Assembly: GCA_022496805.1 (NCBI GenBank) | Contig: CM040092.1 | Span: 22,772,113 to 22,836,112 of the forward strand | Reading direction: 5' to 3' | Source: Pohlia nutans | Lineage: Eukaryota; Streptophyta; Bryopsida; Bryales; Mniaceae | DNA: 64,000 nt | Part shown: positions 23,701 to 36,742 of the stretch, one piece after another | Layout of the letters: each line of letters begins with the position of its first letter | How positions within the stretch are numbered: the first letter of the stretch is position 1 | The notes under the pieces: generated by a model | The model's input: only the letters and a program-made list of their open reading frames with translations | What the model was told of the DNA's origin: nothing | Databases searched by the model: none | Position numbers and translations under genes: made by a program

Positions 23701-26700
23701 CCAGGGTATGATGAATCTCTCCAGCAGTGTCCTCTGCATTTTTCATTTGGAGCTTTTTCTGTATCGTTGTGGTCCCAGCAGTGGTGTTAGTTTGTATCAA
23801 AGAAACGTAGGGTACTAACTAAATGAAACAACAACAGTGCTTGTCAGTTTAGAATTCGTTTAATAGCATTACTCTTTACATGGATTACAGGGTATATTAC
23901 AGTTCTAAGGCATAAAGCAATATCCCCACAAGTTGCAAAACATCTAAGCATCAACTCGAGACCATTGCTGAGAGGCACTCGAAGCGCTTTAACGATAGAA
24001 CGCCCAGTTGCTTACCTTTACACTGAGAATGTGATCAATCTGGTCACCATGAGAGGTCAAGGGTGAATGCTTTAGAAGGTAATAATAAAGTTCGCACTAG
24101 AGTCGACAATACGAGCAGAATTGGTGAGCATACCTGAAGGCTTTGAATCTCAAGCTCGAGCTCCTCAGCTCGTTCATGTTGCTGCTCAATCTCACCTTGC
24201 ATGGAACTTTCAAGCACGGCACCATCTTCTAGAGCACGATGAAGATCCTCCTCTTGTTTCGCCTTTTCACAAACATTGGCCTTGAGGCATGCTATTTCTG
24301 ATGCCATTGTATGGAGACGGTCAATCAACTGAAGGTTCTCCACGTCCACTGTCGTTACCTGTTGTTTCTGTTCCTCGAATTGTGCCTGAACAATGTACAG
24401 TCCAAATTCTTATCAGATACATATGCGGTTATCATGTCATGCCGTCCTTGGTCGGTGCCAGCGAAGAAATCTTCTACACCCTGACTCCAGTACGGGGTTA
24501 ATAACAAAAAACGACTAGGATTTTGCTCCAGGAAGAAATTTCATAATCATCAAAGACATCGAAACAAAAGGCAAGTGAGAGCAAAACGAGCACATCATCA
24601 TCTCTGCTATTACCGCTTCAAGAGTCCAGAGCGAATCTGTCACATGATTCAGTGTGGGCAGTTCTGGAGACTAGTAATGAACATCGCTTAACCCTTAAAC
24701 GTACCACTCCTTTGTAGGAAAGTCAAACTACACAATTTAGCCTTCAAGATTTATCAAAATATATTTTGTAATATTTTTCATGCATGGAATTGAATGTTTC
24801 CTATCAGTCTTGAAATTTTCAGATTTTTTTGATTTAATACGGCCTTTTTAACAAATGTTTAAGTCAAATACTTCAAAAAATAATTTTTATTACAAAAAAG
24901 CTTTAAAAAATTAATATTTTTTTGGGAGCAGGTACAAATTACAATGGAGAATCACATGATATGTTTTCCATAGAAATTTTTTATTTACATTTTGAAATTC
25001 GAAAGGTGAACATCCTATGTAGTGTAATTCAAACCTTGAGCTACAAAGCTTGCACAAGCAATAAAATACTCAATAATTGGAATTTTTAAGATTTGAAAAG
25101 TGGAGTACAAACTAGACTTAATAAACTTCATTTTCTTAGTTGGGTGTTTCAGCAACAAAAGTCATCTTCAAGATCAAAATTGGGTTTGACCAACAAACGT
25201 CCAGAAACTGGACGCTGGGACGTTTAGGGGTTAAAGGCGAAAATCTCATATTGCTTGATACTCACCAACAGCTACAGTAGTATGCGTTCTGACAGCTAAA
25301 GAAATTCGGCATAGAAATCGATGAGTCTTAATGCTAGTAAACTGCAGCCTTGTCAAGTCCTCGGACAAACTCTTATTTGAATGGAACCTTTGTGCTGAAG
25401 CACTTCGTAAAGGTTTCATGGCTACAAGTTATTTCGAAGAAAAATCCCGCATCTGATAGTACGTGCTGATATGAAGAGACTTGCCTGGTGTTCAGATTTA
25501 CTACTATGGACACCTTCTCGATTCCTTCGAGTCGTTCCTACCTCACACATGCATATTTAAGATGTAGAGGACTTACAAGAAAAACGATTATCTTCAGCAG
25601 AAACTGTCAAGATTATATGATCTGGTATTTTGGCTAATTCACACCAACTTCTTCATGTAACGACCTTGGTATATGTGCTTCACTTGCAAGTTTTTAAATT
25701 TCTCCATTATATTTGTGCAATCATGCTAGTTTAAACACCCTCTCCTTGTTATAAGCTCTTCTGCTTCATCTTAGTTCATTACAAAGGCATATATTTAGTG
25801 ACGGTAAAGACATCAAAAGCACTTACCCTGATGTTATGCAGTTGAAAGACTGGTTGTTACACATCTTTCGACAAAGAGCTTAATGAAAAAGAACGAAGAA
25901 TCACCTATGAGGAAATTCTATACTGCAACACTCAAGTGAGAATCAAACGCATGCATTCCTCTAAATAGAGTAACGAATGCTTTAGGAACTAGAAGTTGGT
26001 GGGTCTTCTGCTCACATCATAGAATAAGCTCTGCCTTAAACGTGAATTCCAAACATGAATGGCATACAAAGGATGGTCATCAGTCACGAATTAGGAAGCT
26101 AGGCACCTGAGCTTCCAAGAGATCCTCGTGAAATTTCGCATTTGCTAGCAGAAGGCCATCAAAAGTGGCATGCATCCAGGCATGCAGAGTTTGGATGAGT
26201 AGCGTCCGGCGACGCCGCACTGCCAATAAGCAATCTAACTGCATGGCCTTACGCTTCCATGCCATTTGTTCCCACCACCATCTCAGTATCGATTTTGTCA
26301 GCTGTACACACATAAAAATATGCATGTTCATTATTCTCTAAAGGCAGTACAACAGGCGGGTTTTACTACTGAAGTTGTCAGTGCTCACTTATTGGGCAAA
26401 GGCCAGTTTGGGCTAGGATGGTAAGAAGATTTGAGCAGAATATGGTTGTAAGCTCACCTTGATTCCTTTCCGTTTTCTATATACTGCAGCCCTGTAATCC
26501 TGCTTTTTCCTGCATCAATACGAAATCTGCAAATAAGTAGGGTTCATCTCATGTGTTTGAGATCTCTCATATATATGCAAGACTCTACAAGAAGTCACTG
26601 ATAAAGTAATAAGCATTCTCAAGCTGAATCTTACTTAATAGATTTGTATACATGATAGTCTCGCCAAAAGACCATCGCTGCCCTTGTAAGCGCCTGGTTT

Positions 26701-29700
26701 ACTTCTGCTGTAGCTCTCTGTTGTGCTTTAACGTAATTGATATTTTCTCTCCAGGTTTGCAAACTCTAAAGAATTGGATAAGACATCAAGAAAATCTACA
26801 CGTGAGTACCAGAACTTGGCAACGCGGCAAACAATTTTTCAGCAGAAAGCAGAAAAGCCTGCACACATGATGACAGTTTCATGGGCGCTGAATCTTTTGA
26901 TTATCTGAACCACCTAAATGTCTACCACTGACAACCATTTGTTAAGAATCAGCCTAGCTGGAGAGAGTAAGTAATTTGAACTGGCCAATGTGTAGCATTA
27001 CCACTAAGCGGTCGAGAAAGTTGAGGTTTTCTGACCGAGATAGAAAGGGCGCGAAGATAATGTCGAAAAGCCATTTGCTTATAAATGCGCATGTGCATCT
27101 GATGTTGAAGAAAATTGCGCCAGCATCTGAATACCCACTGTGCTTGTCTATAAGTTCTGACTTGGATGGCTTGGGATTTGCGTAGCCTGCTGAGCTTCAC
27201 TTCACTTACGCCTTCTAGCCACCTGCACAAAGATTACAAGAGAATACACCATTTACCCTCGGTGCAAAGAGAGTCAATTCGATTTCAATTAAGCCATTGA
27301 TTCATTTTGATTTGTGCAGAAATTTTCAAATCAGTGTGTCCAGAAGAAAATGCTCCTATCCAGTGGAACCTGTTTGACTGCAGTCTTGATGACTGGGAAG
27401 AGTAAAGAACTCTTGTTTGACCTAAAAATGAACCACTATGCTCAAGAATAGATGTCCATGCAGCTTGAACTCAGCAGAAAAATAAATAAGAAACTCTACT
27501 ATTAGAGGGAGAATTACTGAAGTGAAATAATCCTGAAGGCTGAACAGGGTAGCAGTCTTGATCGCAGAAATAAGAATAGGAAACTTAATTAAAACTAGAA
27601 GAATGAACCACAACAATCATCACCATTCCTAAAAATTATCCCTGAATCAGAGAGAGATGACTAAAAACTTCCGAATGTGTTACTCCTGAACCTTCATCGA
27701 CCACCATCACATAGGTAAAGATCCGAAGCGCACTTCACAAGAAAAAGAATTTAAATGACCTGGTGAAACCGCGTTTTATGCAGTAATTTTTGCTTAGATT
27801 GATTGCCTCCTCATATTTCATGCGGCGAACCCATCTAACATGTAATATGCATCGCCACGCAGCTATAGCTTGCTTCATTATCATCTTGTTGATATGTGTC
27901 TGCACGACTGCAAATTTTTTCTTCTTCGGTCGGGCATAACCTTTGAGCCAGTCTTGCCACAACAAAAAATAATAACGCAATGTCATTTTATTGTAGTGCC
28001 TCATGGCTTTCGTCGTGAGAAGTTTCTCTTCTTTAGGCGGTATCCTCCACTGTTTAACAAGCCATGACCACGCACTGAAGTAGGTCTGCTGGCAACTCCG
28101 ACTCCAATGTTTCTCCGCCATTACAATTCGCTCTGGATTGAGACGTAAGCGGATCATATAGGCCACCCAACCATGCATTCCATTTTTCACACGTGCAACT
28201 GCTTGTCTTTTCAGTGAAATGGATCCCCTTTTTGCAGCAATGGTGCTCAACCTCCATATTCTCCAAGATGCTTGAAAAGCAGCCTGCAATTCCCGAGTGA
28301 ATTAAGTTAAATGAATTATCAATGTGCACAGTATTGACGATTAAACTAACTGCTTTCCTCGTCGACCATACGTCAGTGACTTACGATCATTGCATTTAAA
28401 AATACTTCCTTGCTAAACTTTTGAGCCATGCAAATGTAAAGCGGAAAATGCGTAAAGCATCGAAGAAGAGAAGTGAAAACTTGGCGTAGAATATAATGTA
28501 CTTAAATGAACCAGCTGTGTTAAGACAGATGCTTCTAGTGCACAACAAAATTGATGATGTCTTCATCAAATGAACATAATGTCTCTCCTTCCCACTATTA
28601 TCATACGTTCTGTAGACAGCAGAAGCCTTCAATTATCAGAAAGAAAAATAGTCTGATTTTGAAGGGTAATCATAAAATCAAATACCTGGCATTGTCGGTT
28701 ATATGCTCGACGCATTATGCATGCACGATAAGCGGCCATCCGCAAATATTTGAATATTTTCTTGCAACCATGTTGTCTGTACTGCCGTTCGGCGCGTACT
28801 ACGTTAGCCCTATCAATACATTGCTCCCTGACTCCCTTTTGAAAATTTATGAAAGCCCGACGGGTCACTGATTTCCTTCCCATTCTGTCCAGTTTTTGAT
28901 CCAATTGCTCCTGTATTTCTATAGAGGTAAGATTAACAAGTTCTCTGACAAGTACCATCACCTCATAATTTTGCAAGGGCTTTTGAAACAAGTAGAGCTA
29001 ACACCATGGAACATCATAAAACCAATTTGCTAATCCTGATACCTGTATATGAAAATAAACTATAGAAAGCTACGATTGAGATGACCTTCATTCTACATAG
29101 GAACTAAAACTACCAAAGGTAATAAATTCAATGTTATTAGGAGTGGAGCCAAGGGGATTCCAAATACAGGGAAACTAAACAGCTTATATCCTCTTACCTT
29201 TAGAATTAGATCTCGAAGCTCATTGCTATAGTCATCAGCTTTCTTCTTCAAAAATGCTGTTTCCTCGGCGAAAGTTGCAAGTCGTTCCTCCAGTTTGGCC
29301 TTAACGTCCAGAGTGGATAACAGTTCCGCCTGCACAGACCAAAAGCGAAATTTTATGTCCTGCGCACTTCGTGCATAACAAAAAGGTGCAGTTCCGAATC
29401 CCCAGTTCTCTGCAAAGTCCCGAGCACTGGGTTCGTAATTATGGTCATAAGCCGGAAGCATCTAACAGAAATCTCAACAGTTTGTTTTCAAATGGGATTC
29501 TTGCTATCGTGCATAATAATGCGCTCAACGCTCTCTTTCAAGCTACTTTTTCACTACGACTTAACATCACTAAAGTCTGAACATCTTCCGAAAAACCAGA
29601 GATAAATCCCTGAAAGCGCCGGTTCACCTGAAGCTGATTGACTTTCTCCTGAGCTTCGGCCTTTTCCCGCAAATCTTCATTCATGTTCTGAATGCGATTC

Positions 29701-31106
29701 TGAAGAGAGGACCTCTCAGTTTCGAATTCTAGGACCCTTCGTTGTAGAACACTCTCTATTTCTTTTTTCTCTTTTTCAAGGGCCGTTGCTCTGGAAAGAA
29801 ATCACCAATTAATAACTCTCTATAATGGTCACGGGATGGCCATGCAGAGATATTAAAACAAGATTCTGTATCACAGGGTCAGTTCGTGACAACACGTTAT
29901 TATCCTCAGAGCGCTGGGAAAATGATGACAAACTAATTACGGACCTGTCAAAGGAGAGCATATAGTAGCAGTCTTTTGACTACGGTCAATCAAACGTCAT
30001 TTTCAGGACTCTAGTCCGAGATTCTGGCTCTACCTTTGAGCTAACCGACGCTGCAGCTCAAGAGTCTGCTCCATATCCTCATGGAGAGTATTAAGCTCGC
30101 TCTCAGCTCGCTCTACATTTTCATGATTCTGCTTCATGTACAGCTCCAGCCTGCAAGAGCGTGCATATACCATGATTAAAATTCTAGTACAATTGTCGCA
30201 CAGGCCCGTGTTGATCATGGAAGAAATGATCGGCAAGTTTGACGCAAACTGCAAATATACTCCTGAAATTTCAACTGCCCCTCCTGACTATTAGCCCTCG
30301 TCAACATCCACCCCTCAACTTTTTGTCACCGTTGCCCCTCTTAATTACAAGCGGTTAGAGCTACTATACGAGAATTTCGTTAAACAGACACAGCATCACC
30401 CTCTTCAACTATATTATACATTGGTAGATTTTTGTGTGACATTGTTTCTGTAAGTGCGATTTTAGAAATGCGAAAGCTGCAAATGGAGAGAGGTAAATTT
30501 GCAAAGAGCGAGAACAGATTTGGACAATGTAAGAGGACCTTTCTCGAAGTTGTTGATTTATGCTTTGCAGGCGCTGCTCGCCGTCAATGTGTGCTTCTAA
30601 ATCAATCTGCAAAGCCGCCACTTGTCGACGTAAAGTAGCAGCATCAGAAGCGGGGGGCACCATCAAACCTTCGGCCCGCAGGCGTGGTCCAGCTCGAAGC
30701 GTCGATTGATGTTGCCCAACTGGTGGATGGCCAGAGTTGTTTCCGAATCCTCCTCCCATCCTTGTGAAAGAGCTCCCAACTGGGCTCCCTCCAGGAATGA
30801 CGGTGGACGTAGGCTTGCTAAATGCTACTGACTTGTTCAGCCCTGGACTGCCGCCCAGAGGACTGGTTCGGCTCGATATGCCAGACATGCTTGAGCATGC
30901 AAAATTGTTTGCCGGAGCATTTCCCCCTCCGGCTTGTGCCTGCATATAAAAGCAGACATATTCTCAACTGCTAACTAAGATGAAGCTGAAGCAAGAGAAA
31001 GAAAGCCTTAAAAAATTTGGACAAGTCAATGATAAAGAAAAATGTGTTGTTTCGTCAATACCGTAAGCTGCATACCAAAAACATGGGCCATGTCCCTAGC
31101 AGTCAT
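20726..31106 (-). CDS. Sfi1-like Trp-repeat, coiled-coil protein (20 exons)
   Basis: Exons: 31106-31062, 30939-30539, 30150-30034, 29790-29628, 29329-29198, 28997-28686, 28283-27760, 27222-27036, 26765-26635, 26509-26458, 26301-26107, 24385-24134, 24039-24016, 23758-23618, 23466-23320, 23115-22984, 22833-22734, 22442-22263, 22033-21345, 20818-20726. All borders are GT-AG and phases agree, giving about 1338 residues. Residues 1-130 are Gly/Ser/Pro-rich; 130-286 coiled coil; about 310-750 hold some ten repeats with a central aromatic W/F-x-x-W (TYFSAWSWLVKQW, RYYFLLWQDWLKG, QAIAAWRCILHVRW, QWVFRCWRNFLQH, RWWWEQMAWKRK); 754-1015 coiled coil; the rest is disordered. The repeats resemble Sfi1 centrin-binding repeats, so a centriole, basal-body or spindle-pole role is inferred. 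The start (MTARDMAHVFGMQLT) is the only ATG that joins exon 2 in phase, but it is short and less certain. IQ/calmodulin binding is the alternative reading. Confidence 0.8.
21073..21322. mobile_element. TTAA-type MITE, family C, 250 bp
   Basis: Starts TTAACCCCTAAGCATC and ends GGACGCTTAGGGGTTAA, TIRs of about 10-12 bp, TTAA on both sides. It is non-coding and lies in the last intron of the Sfi1-like gene, only about 20 bp inside the donor site of exon 19. Confidence 0.7.
24688..25234. mobile_element. TTAA-type MITE, family D
   Basis: 547 bp from TTAACCCTTAAACGTACC to GGGACGTTTAGGGGTTAA. A second copy is at 5489-6043. It lies in the 1.7-kb intron between exons 11 and 12 of the Sfi1-like gene and carries no ORF. 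Its TTAA flanks are intact, unlike the other copy, suggesting it is younger. Confidence 0.8.
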
Positions 31107-32800
31107 ATCGTAACGAGCAATGCATTAACCTAAACAGAAAACAGGGAATTCAAGTTAACATAAGAGGATATGGCAACACACCGAGCGGGGAGATTGAAAA
31201 GGACTCCGAGAATTTGAGGGTCCAGCCTGTGAGTGAGAATTGTCCATCGCTTCATGTATATATCTCGGAATTCAGTAGTGTAACCTAAAGTTGCTCTGAA
31301 ACCCACATCGTCTGCGGTTGGTACAAGACTCTGCAAGAACAATTTCATGTGCATTGACGTGCTTGCTTTTTTACCTTAACAGACTCCAATGCTTTTTCCC
31401 GCAACGCTAACGTGCCCAGAGTAGGACCAAAGATATTAGCTCCTAAGTTTACTCTGAATAAGCTTACACTGGAGTCAAGCGAGTCCAAAGCGAAGAAGCT
31501 AAGAGCACTATATGCAATTGCTCAAACTTAGTGTTCTCCAACCACCGCTCTCGAATCCGAGCTTGGACACACAAGATACTGAAAAAAATTCATCTTCGTG
31601 AAATGTGAGCGCGCATTACGATCCCCTGATCTCGGATCGCTAATTTTCCGATCGCACAGTGTTGAATCAGCCACTTCGATTCCTGTAAAATTTAGCTCCA
31701 GAAGCGCCTACTGCAAATTGGGAAGGAAACGCCATTTCTGACCTCCAACGATACACGTACAGCTCACTTCGCCCGGCAACTTCGACGACTGATAAATGAG
31801 CAATGGGGACCATAGAAGAATTAGTGCAATACCGTACGTGGCTGCAAATGCTGACAGCTCAAAACGCTGACAACAAATGCGAAGTTCAAAATTCTCTCAC
31901 TCTACAGCAGCGCTTAAAACCTCAGAACTCCACAATCCAACCCTAAAATCACCTTACTTAGATTTTGGAGGCAGTTGAACACGCAATGCTCTACAAAATG
32001 TTGCACTAATATTAAAATTGCATTTGACCTAATCTTATTGATCCAGCCACAGATGAAATCTAACATCCATTAAACCCTAACCTTTTCAATCGCAATTTCG
32101 ACTTCCCCGCTCAAACTCAACCACACTGAAACCCTCACACTCCTCAACATTCAAACTCAGTCACAATATAATCTCCAATTCTATTCACAAAGGAATTATG
32201 CCACGCTCTACTTGCAAGCATTAATGCTGGAAATGAATAAATATCAGACGATCGACCTAATTCCCACACCTCCGAAGCTCTAAACCACTCCACTCAGACT
32301 CGATGAAAATTGAACTGTTAATTCCAAACAACGTACAGTAAGACCTGGACAATTAACTTATCGAGAATACTCATATTAAATTGCATTTGGCCTAATCTTA
32401 TCGATCCAGCCACACACAATAAACCCTAACTTACTCAGGACTCGCAATTTCAGGTTCTCCGCTCAAACTCTTCCCCTCTCCACTCAGCTACATGTACACT
32501 GAACTCCCAAGGTCCTCAACAGCCAACTACAATACCACACAATCAAAGCATTCTCCAGTTCTATTCGCAAAGAATGCGGCCACGCTCTACTTGCAAGCAT
32601 TCTATGCGCATAGAGAGCTCGATCCCCTCACCTCCGAAGTAGCTCCACAAATTCTCGATCTCGGCTCGAATAAGTTGATTAGTCTGCTTGAAACTTGGAG
32701 CAGCGGTTGTTATACAAATAACAAACGGATTCCGAATCTGGTAGACCTCGATCGTGAGCTTCGATTGAACTCGAAGTGAAGTGGTCAGGAGATGGTTGAG
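31107..32800. promoter_or_regulatory. Upstream region of the Sfi1-like gene, with telo boxes
   Basis: AAACCCTAA (telo box) occurs at 32072-32080 and 32421-32429 in equivalent places of a tandem duplication. Telo boxes are common in plant promoters and 5' leaders of growth- and cycle-linked genes. A minus-strand open frame at 31354-31130 probably lies in the leader or a leader intron. I could not fix the transcription start. Confidence 0.45.
32006..32606. repeat. Tandem duplication, offset about 363 bp
   Basis: The block from about 32006 (ATTAAAATTGCATTTGACCT) to about 32230 (CCACGCTCTACTTGCAAGCA) recurs at about 32371-32606 with many substitutions and small indels. Shared landmarks include GATCCAGCCACA, the telo box, CCGCTCAAACTC and CTCTACTTGCAAGCATT. 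It is an old local duplication of gene-upstream sequence. Confidence 0.75.
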
Positions 32801-35056
32801 GAAGGGTTAAAGATCAGTCCTGTGAAGAGACGGCGGTTAAGCATGGAACGGGCGACATGTTCTGCGTGGAATCTGGCTTGGAATTTGCTCTCTCTTTTTT
32901 GGAAGGTCACGCCGGCCGCAGCTTTCACTCTTCATTCTTTCAGTTTGCTTGATTGGCTACAGAATTTGTAGAATGGCAATACCCTACTCGTGGTCGGTTT
33001 CGACATTAATTAATTACTTTCTGTCCCAAAGTGCCAAATGTCATCTTGTGATTGGTTAAGGATGACGTGGACCTCTCAAAATCTGATGTGGAAATTCAAT
33101 TTCGACACCTAGTTGTCTGAATTCCATCCTCATGTACGGTATTCTTTTTCTTCCTCATGCAACTGAAAGGGCTTCCTATAATATTATTCTTTTAAATGAG
33201 ACATTCGTGATTAGGACATATATAAAGCGAGAAATAATTTCAGTTTTTTTTAGATTGGCGTACATTAAAAGGTTGTTTATTTATTGTTCCTTGTCACGTT
33301 CAGCAGGACAATGAGAGTGACACAAAAATTACATACCTTATTAAGAATAAACATTTACAACAATTACAATGATAATGGAAGTCGCATTTTTTTGACAATT
33401 TTCTTCGTAGGAAAAAATTGGCTACAAGCCTCCATATTATATCATATTAATATGTAACTATATAGTGTTGTCTGTCTGATTAAAACATTGTGATATCACT
33501 ACATTAACTAAATACCTTTGGCAAATGAACTCAAAATCTAACCATGGTTAAAACTATTTGAAAACACTTGTCTCTTTTAAGACTTCTCAAAACTTACAAA
33601 CATGATGAAACATTGAGGCCCTATAGAGACTCTTTATACTTTGTATATGATTTGATGATCGACTCATATTATGTCCTTTAGTTATTGCATATTATTCGTT
33701 TAAGATACATTCATATAAAAATGTTTGTAGAATGTAAAAAATTTGAAAAAATTTGCCTTTAATAATAGGCAAGTGCGCATTCATAGTATTTTGCAACTTA
33801 TTTTTCAAAAATAAGACAAGGGATAAGACGGAAGAAAAGCCTCATTTTTCTTTGACAAAGTGTATCATATACACCATGATAATTTTGGCCATCTTAAAGT
33901 GCTCTTTGAATTCTTTTTTCATTATTAAACAAACATCGATCATTTCCTAAAACAAGATAGAGAATTGACATATAACAAAGATTCCATTGTAGATGTTGTT
34001 TTAAACTTTATAATCAATTTAAACACACTCTATTGGGTTTCAACATCCCAATCTTCAAAAATGAAAGAAATGGGGGTGAGCTCAGAGAATTCTTTGTTCC
34101 ATCATTGATTAGCTTAAACTTACAAAGTTCCAATTTATGAGTGGGAAAAGCTTTGTACAAAGCCCACAAAATTTTTTTGTTACTTAGTAACAAAAATTAA
34201 TCAAACACTATATTTCGATATTCAAATTTGCTACCCATTTAAAATTCATACCTTTGTATTAAACTACTTATAGTCTAGCAACATGTTGAAGCTTTAAAAT
34301 TCTTGTAGGAGTTTGACTTATTGACATAAACCGGTACAATTGGCCTAAGTAAACTTTTAAAGCTCCAACAAAATCACTAAATATGTCATGTTGTTGTGCA
34401 AACTTAATGAATTAATGCACCCGAAGTGGCCTAAGAGTACCAACATTTCCAACAATAGCAAGGATTTTCTAGAAGATTAGAAAGAGCTTGTATCACTACA
34501 TGCAATATTGAACATGTTAGATTAGACGATCAATTCATAGAAAACATCATCATATCCATTAAAACTGACAAAATTGCAATAAATCAACACTATTTCAGGT
34601 GTTCATAATAGATATTTGGAAATAATGGTTATATTGCATTTTCTAAAGAAACCGGGATAAACACCTTGATTTGTGGAGACAAGTTTTTAAATATTTATTA
34701 TTATTATTATTATTATTTTTAATATATCATCTTTAATAATATCTTTCAATCAAATTTATATTTTTGCGTGAGCATCAAAACGGCCCTCCAAAGGCTTCAG
34801 ATCTCTTATAATGATCCTAAAGGAAGGAACATAAGCACATAAAAGAAAGTGTGAGTGAACAAAAACAAGTATGAAGGAATCCAAAAGGATTTGAAATAGT
34901 CCAAAAGATTTTCAAATTGACTGCAAAACATTTTGAACAATCTAGAAATACTACAACGCTTCAAAACTATCCAAAACAACCCAAAACAATCCAAAACAAT
35001 CCTAAACACATTAGAGGAAATCTCAGGCCTTTAGAAGGCTGCATATTATTGTTTCA

Positions 35057-35092
<36 letters not shown>

Positions 35093-35370
35093 AATATAAG
35101 TTTTTATTTTAATTTTAAAAAAACTTAAATATAATGTGGTAGTCTCTCAGTCACCTCAGATTGGATATTATTATTCTTTAATAATTTTTTGAGAAATTTT
35201 TTATTTTAAGAATTTTACTTTATTTGATTTTGATTTTGATTTTTTTTAAATGAGTTTTAAAAAAAAAGTCATTTTGTACTACATACAAAGCATGCAATAG
35301 TATACTTTTGCATAAACATGTTTGTATTTCCTTTGAGCGTAAAGGCCCATAGTATCTTTTATCAATTTTT
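32801..35370. other. AT-rich intergenic stretch with microsatellites
   Basis: No gene is supported. It contains an (ATT)n run at about 34697-34723, repeated AATCCAAAAC-like units at about 34880-35000, and (TA)n at about 35062-35090. All open frames are short and A/T-biased. Confidence 0.55.
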
Positions 35371-36742
35371 GCAATGGATACAGTTCAGCAAGCTTGTCAC
35401 CAAAGTGTACGTGGCACATGCTATCATGTGCAAGTACTTTGTTCCAATCGTGGCGATGAGTTTACAAGTAAGAAGGCTCTATTTTTTTTGAACAACACCT
35501 CATTTGCCAGGGGTTAATCGCTCCGTATACTCCAAAGCAAAATGGTGTTGTTGAGCACGAAAACTGTACTATCAATGAGAGATAATTCAAAGCATAATCC
35601 ACTCTCGTACAATTTCGCTCATATACAGCCATCTACGTGTTCCATCGCACCCCGTCTCATAACAGCCCAAACACAATACTATACCAATCTTGGTTTGGCA
35701 AAAAACCCTCCCTGAACCATATGTGCATCTTCACTTGTCTTGTTTTTCTTCATATTGATAAACATGCACGTACGAAGCTGCAGACCAAGAACAATCCTAG
35801 TATGTTTCTTGGCTACTCTATTGAATCTAAAGCCTACAAAGTCTGGGATTTCACAAGAAGTAAAGTCATAACCCGTGGTGTTATTTTTAATGAGCATGAG
35901 CAATTACCATCTCCATTTTGTGGTCTTGCATCATCTCCCCCCTCTTGTCACTATAGTCTTTGTCCCAAACCAATCGATTCTTCTCTCTCCCAGTCCACAT
36001 CCACTCCCTCTACTTCTACCTTCTATTCCTAATTCCCAATAGACTTTCTCCAACCGTTCTCTCTTCTATTGTTCATGTTACCTCTTCCTTTGCAATTGAA
36101 AGTATCCTTTTTTCAACATAATACCTCTTCAAAACCTCTTGAATATGACCCGAGAAAGTCTGATCAAAGAGGAAAAAAAGAATAGAAAGTGGCGCATGCA
36201 AGAATTCGGGCGGTGCATTGGACATAAGAAAGAGAAGATTCGAGAAGAGAGAGGACGGGGTGGGCGTGAGAATATTAACTCATATTATCGCATTGGATTT
36301 CCTCATGCTTGACAAGGCAGGGCGCATTCAGGTAGTTGGGAAGCGAGGACCGTCATACTCCATGTGCGCGAGGCTCTCTCCCTCGAACCTCTGTGACGCA
36401 CATTGCATGGATGTGGCCCAAACTGCGATAAGGCCCACGATGACTCACGGTACGAGTGGAGTAACACGGGGTTAACATAGTCTACCCCCACAAAGGCCTA
36501 CAAATGACACGATTCTGCGTGGATTACGAGAAATTTTCACGAGGTTGTAGTGGCCCATGATTTTTTTTTATGCTATAGCCCATTGGGTCATGAGGATGTG
36601 CAAAGGTTGAGTTGGCAAAGTCACGAGGAACTCTCACTATTTAAATTTTAAAGAGTGAAACTTATGTCTTAGCTAGCTTATATAAGAAAATACATCATTC
36701 CAATGACCTCAACAATTCCACTACACATTGTACATTTCAACA

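Noticed and set aside
24488..24503. Extra TTAA-type MITE end (GGGGTTAA)
   Set aside because: Preceding bases do not match any TIR and no partner end is found. The same holds for GGGGTTAA at about 35512 (copia integrase) and 36471.
32492..32779. 95-codon ORF upstream of the Sfi1-like gene
   Set aside because: It lies in a duplicated non-coding upstream block; the equivalent frame is not kept in the other copy.
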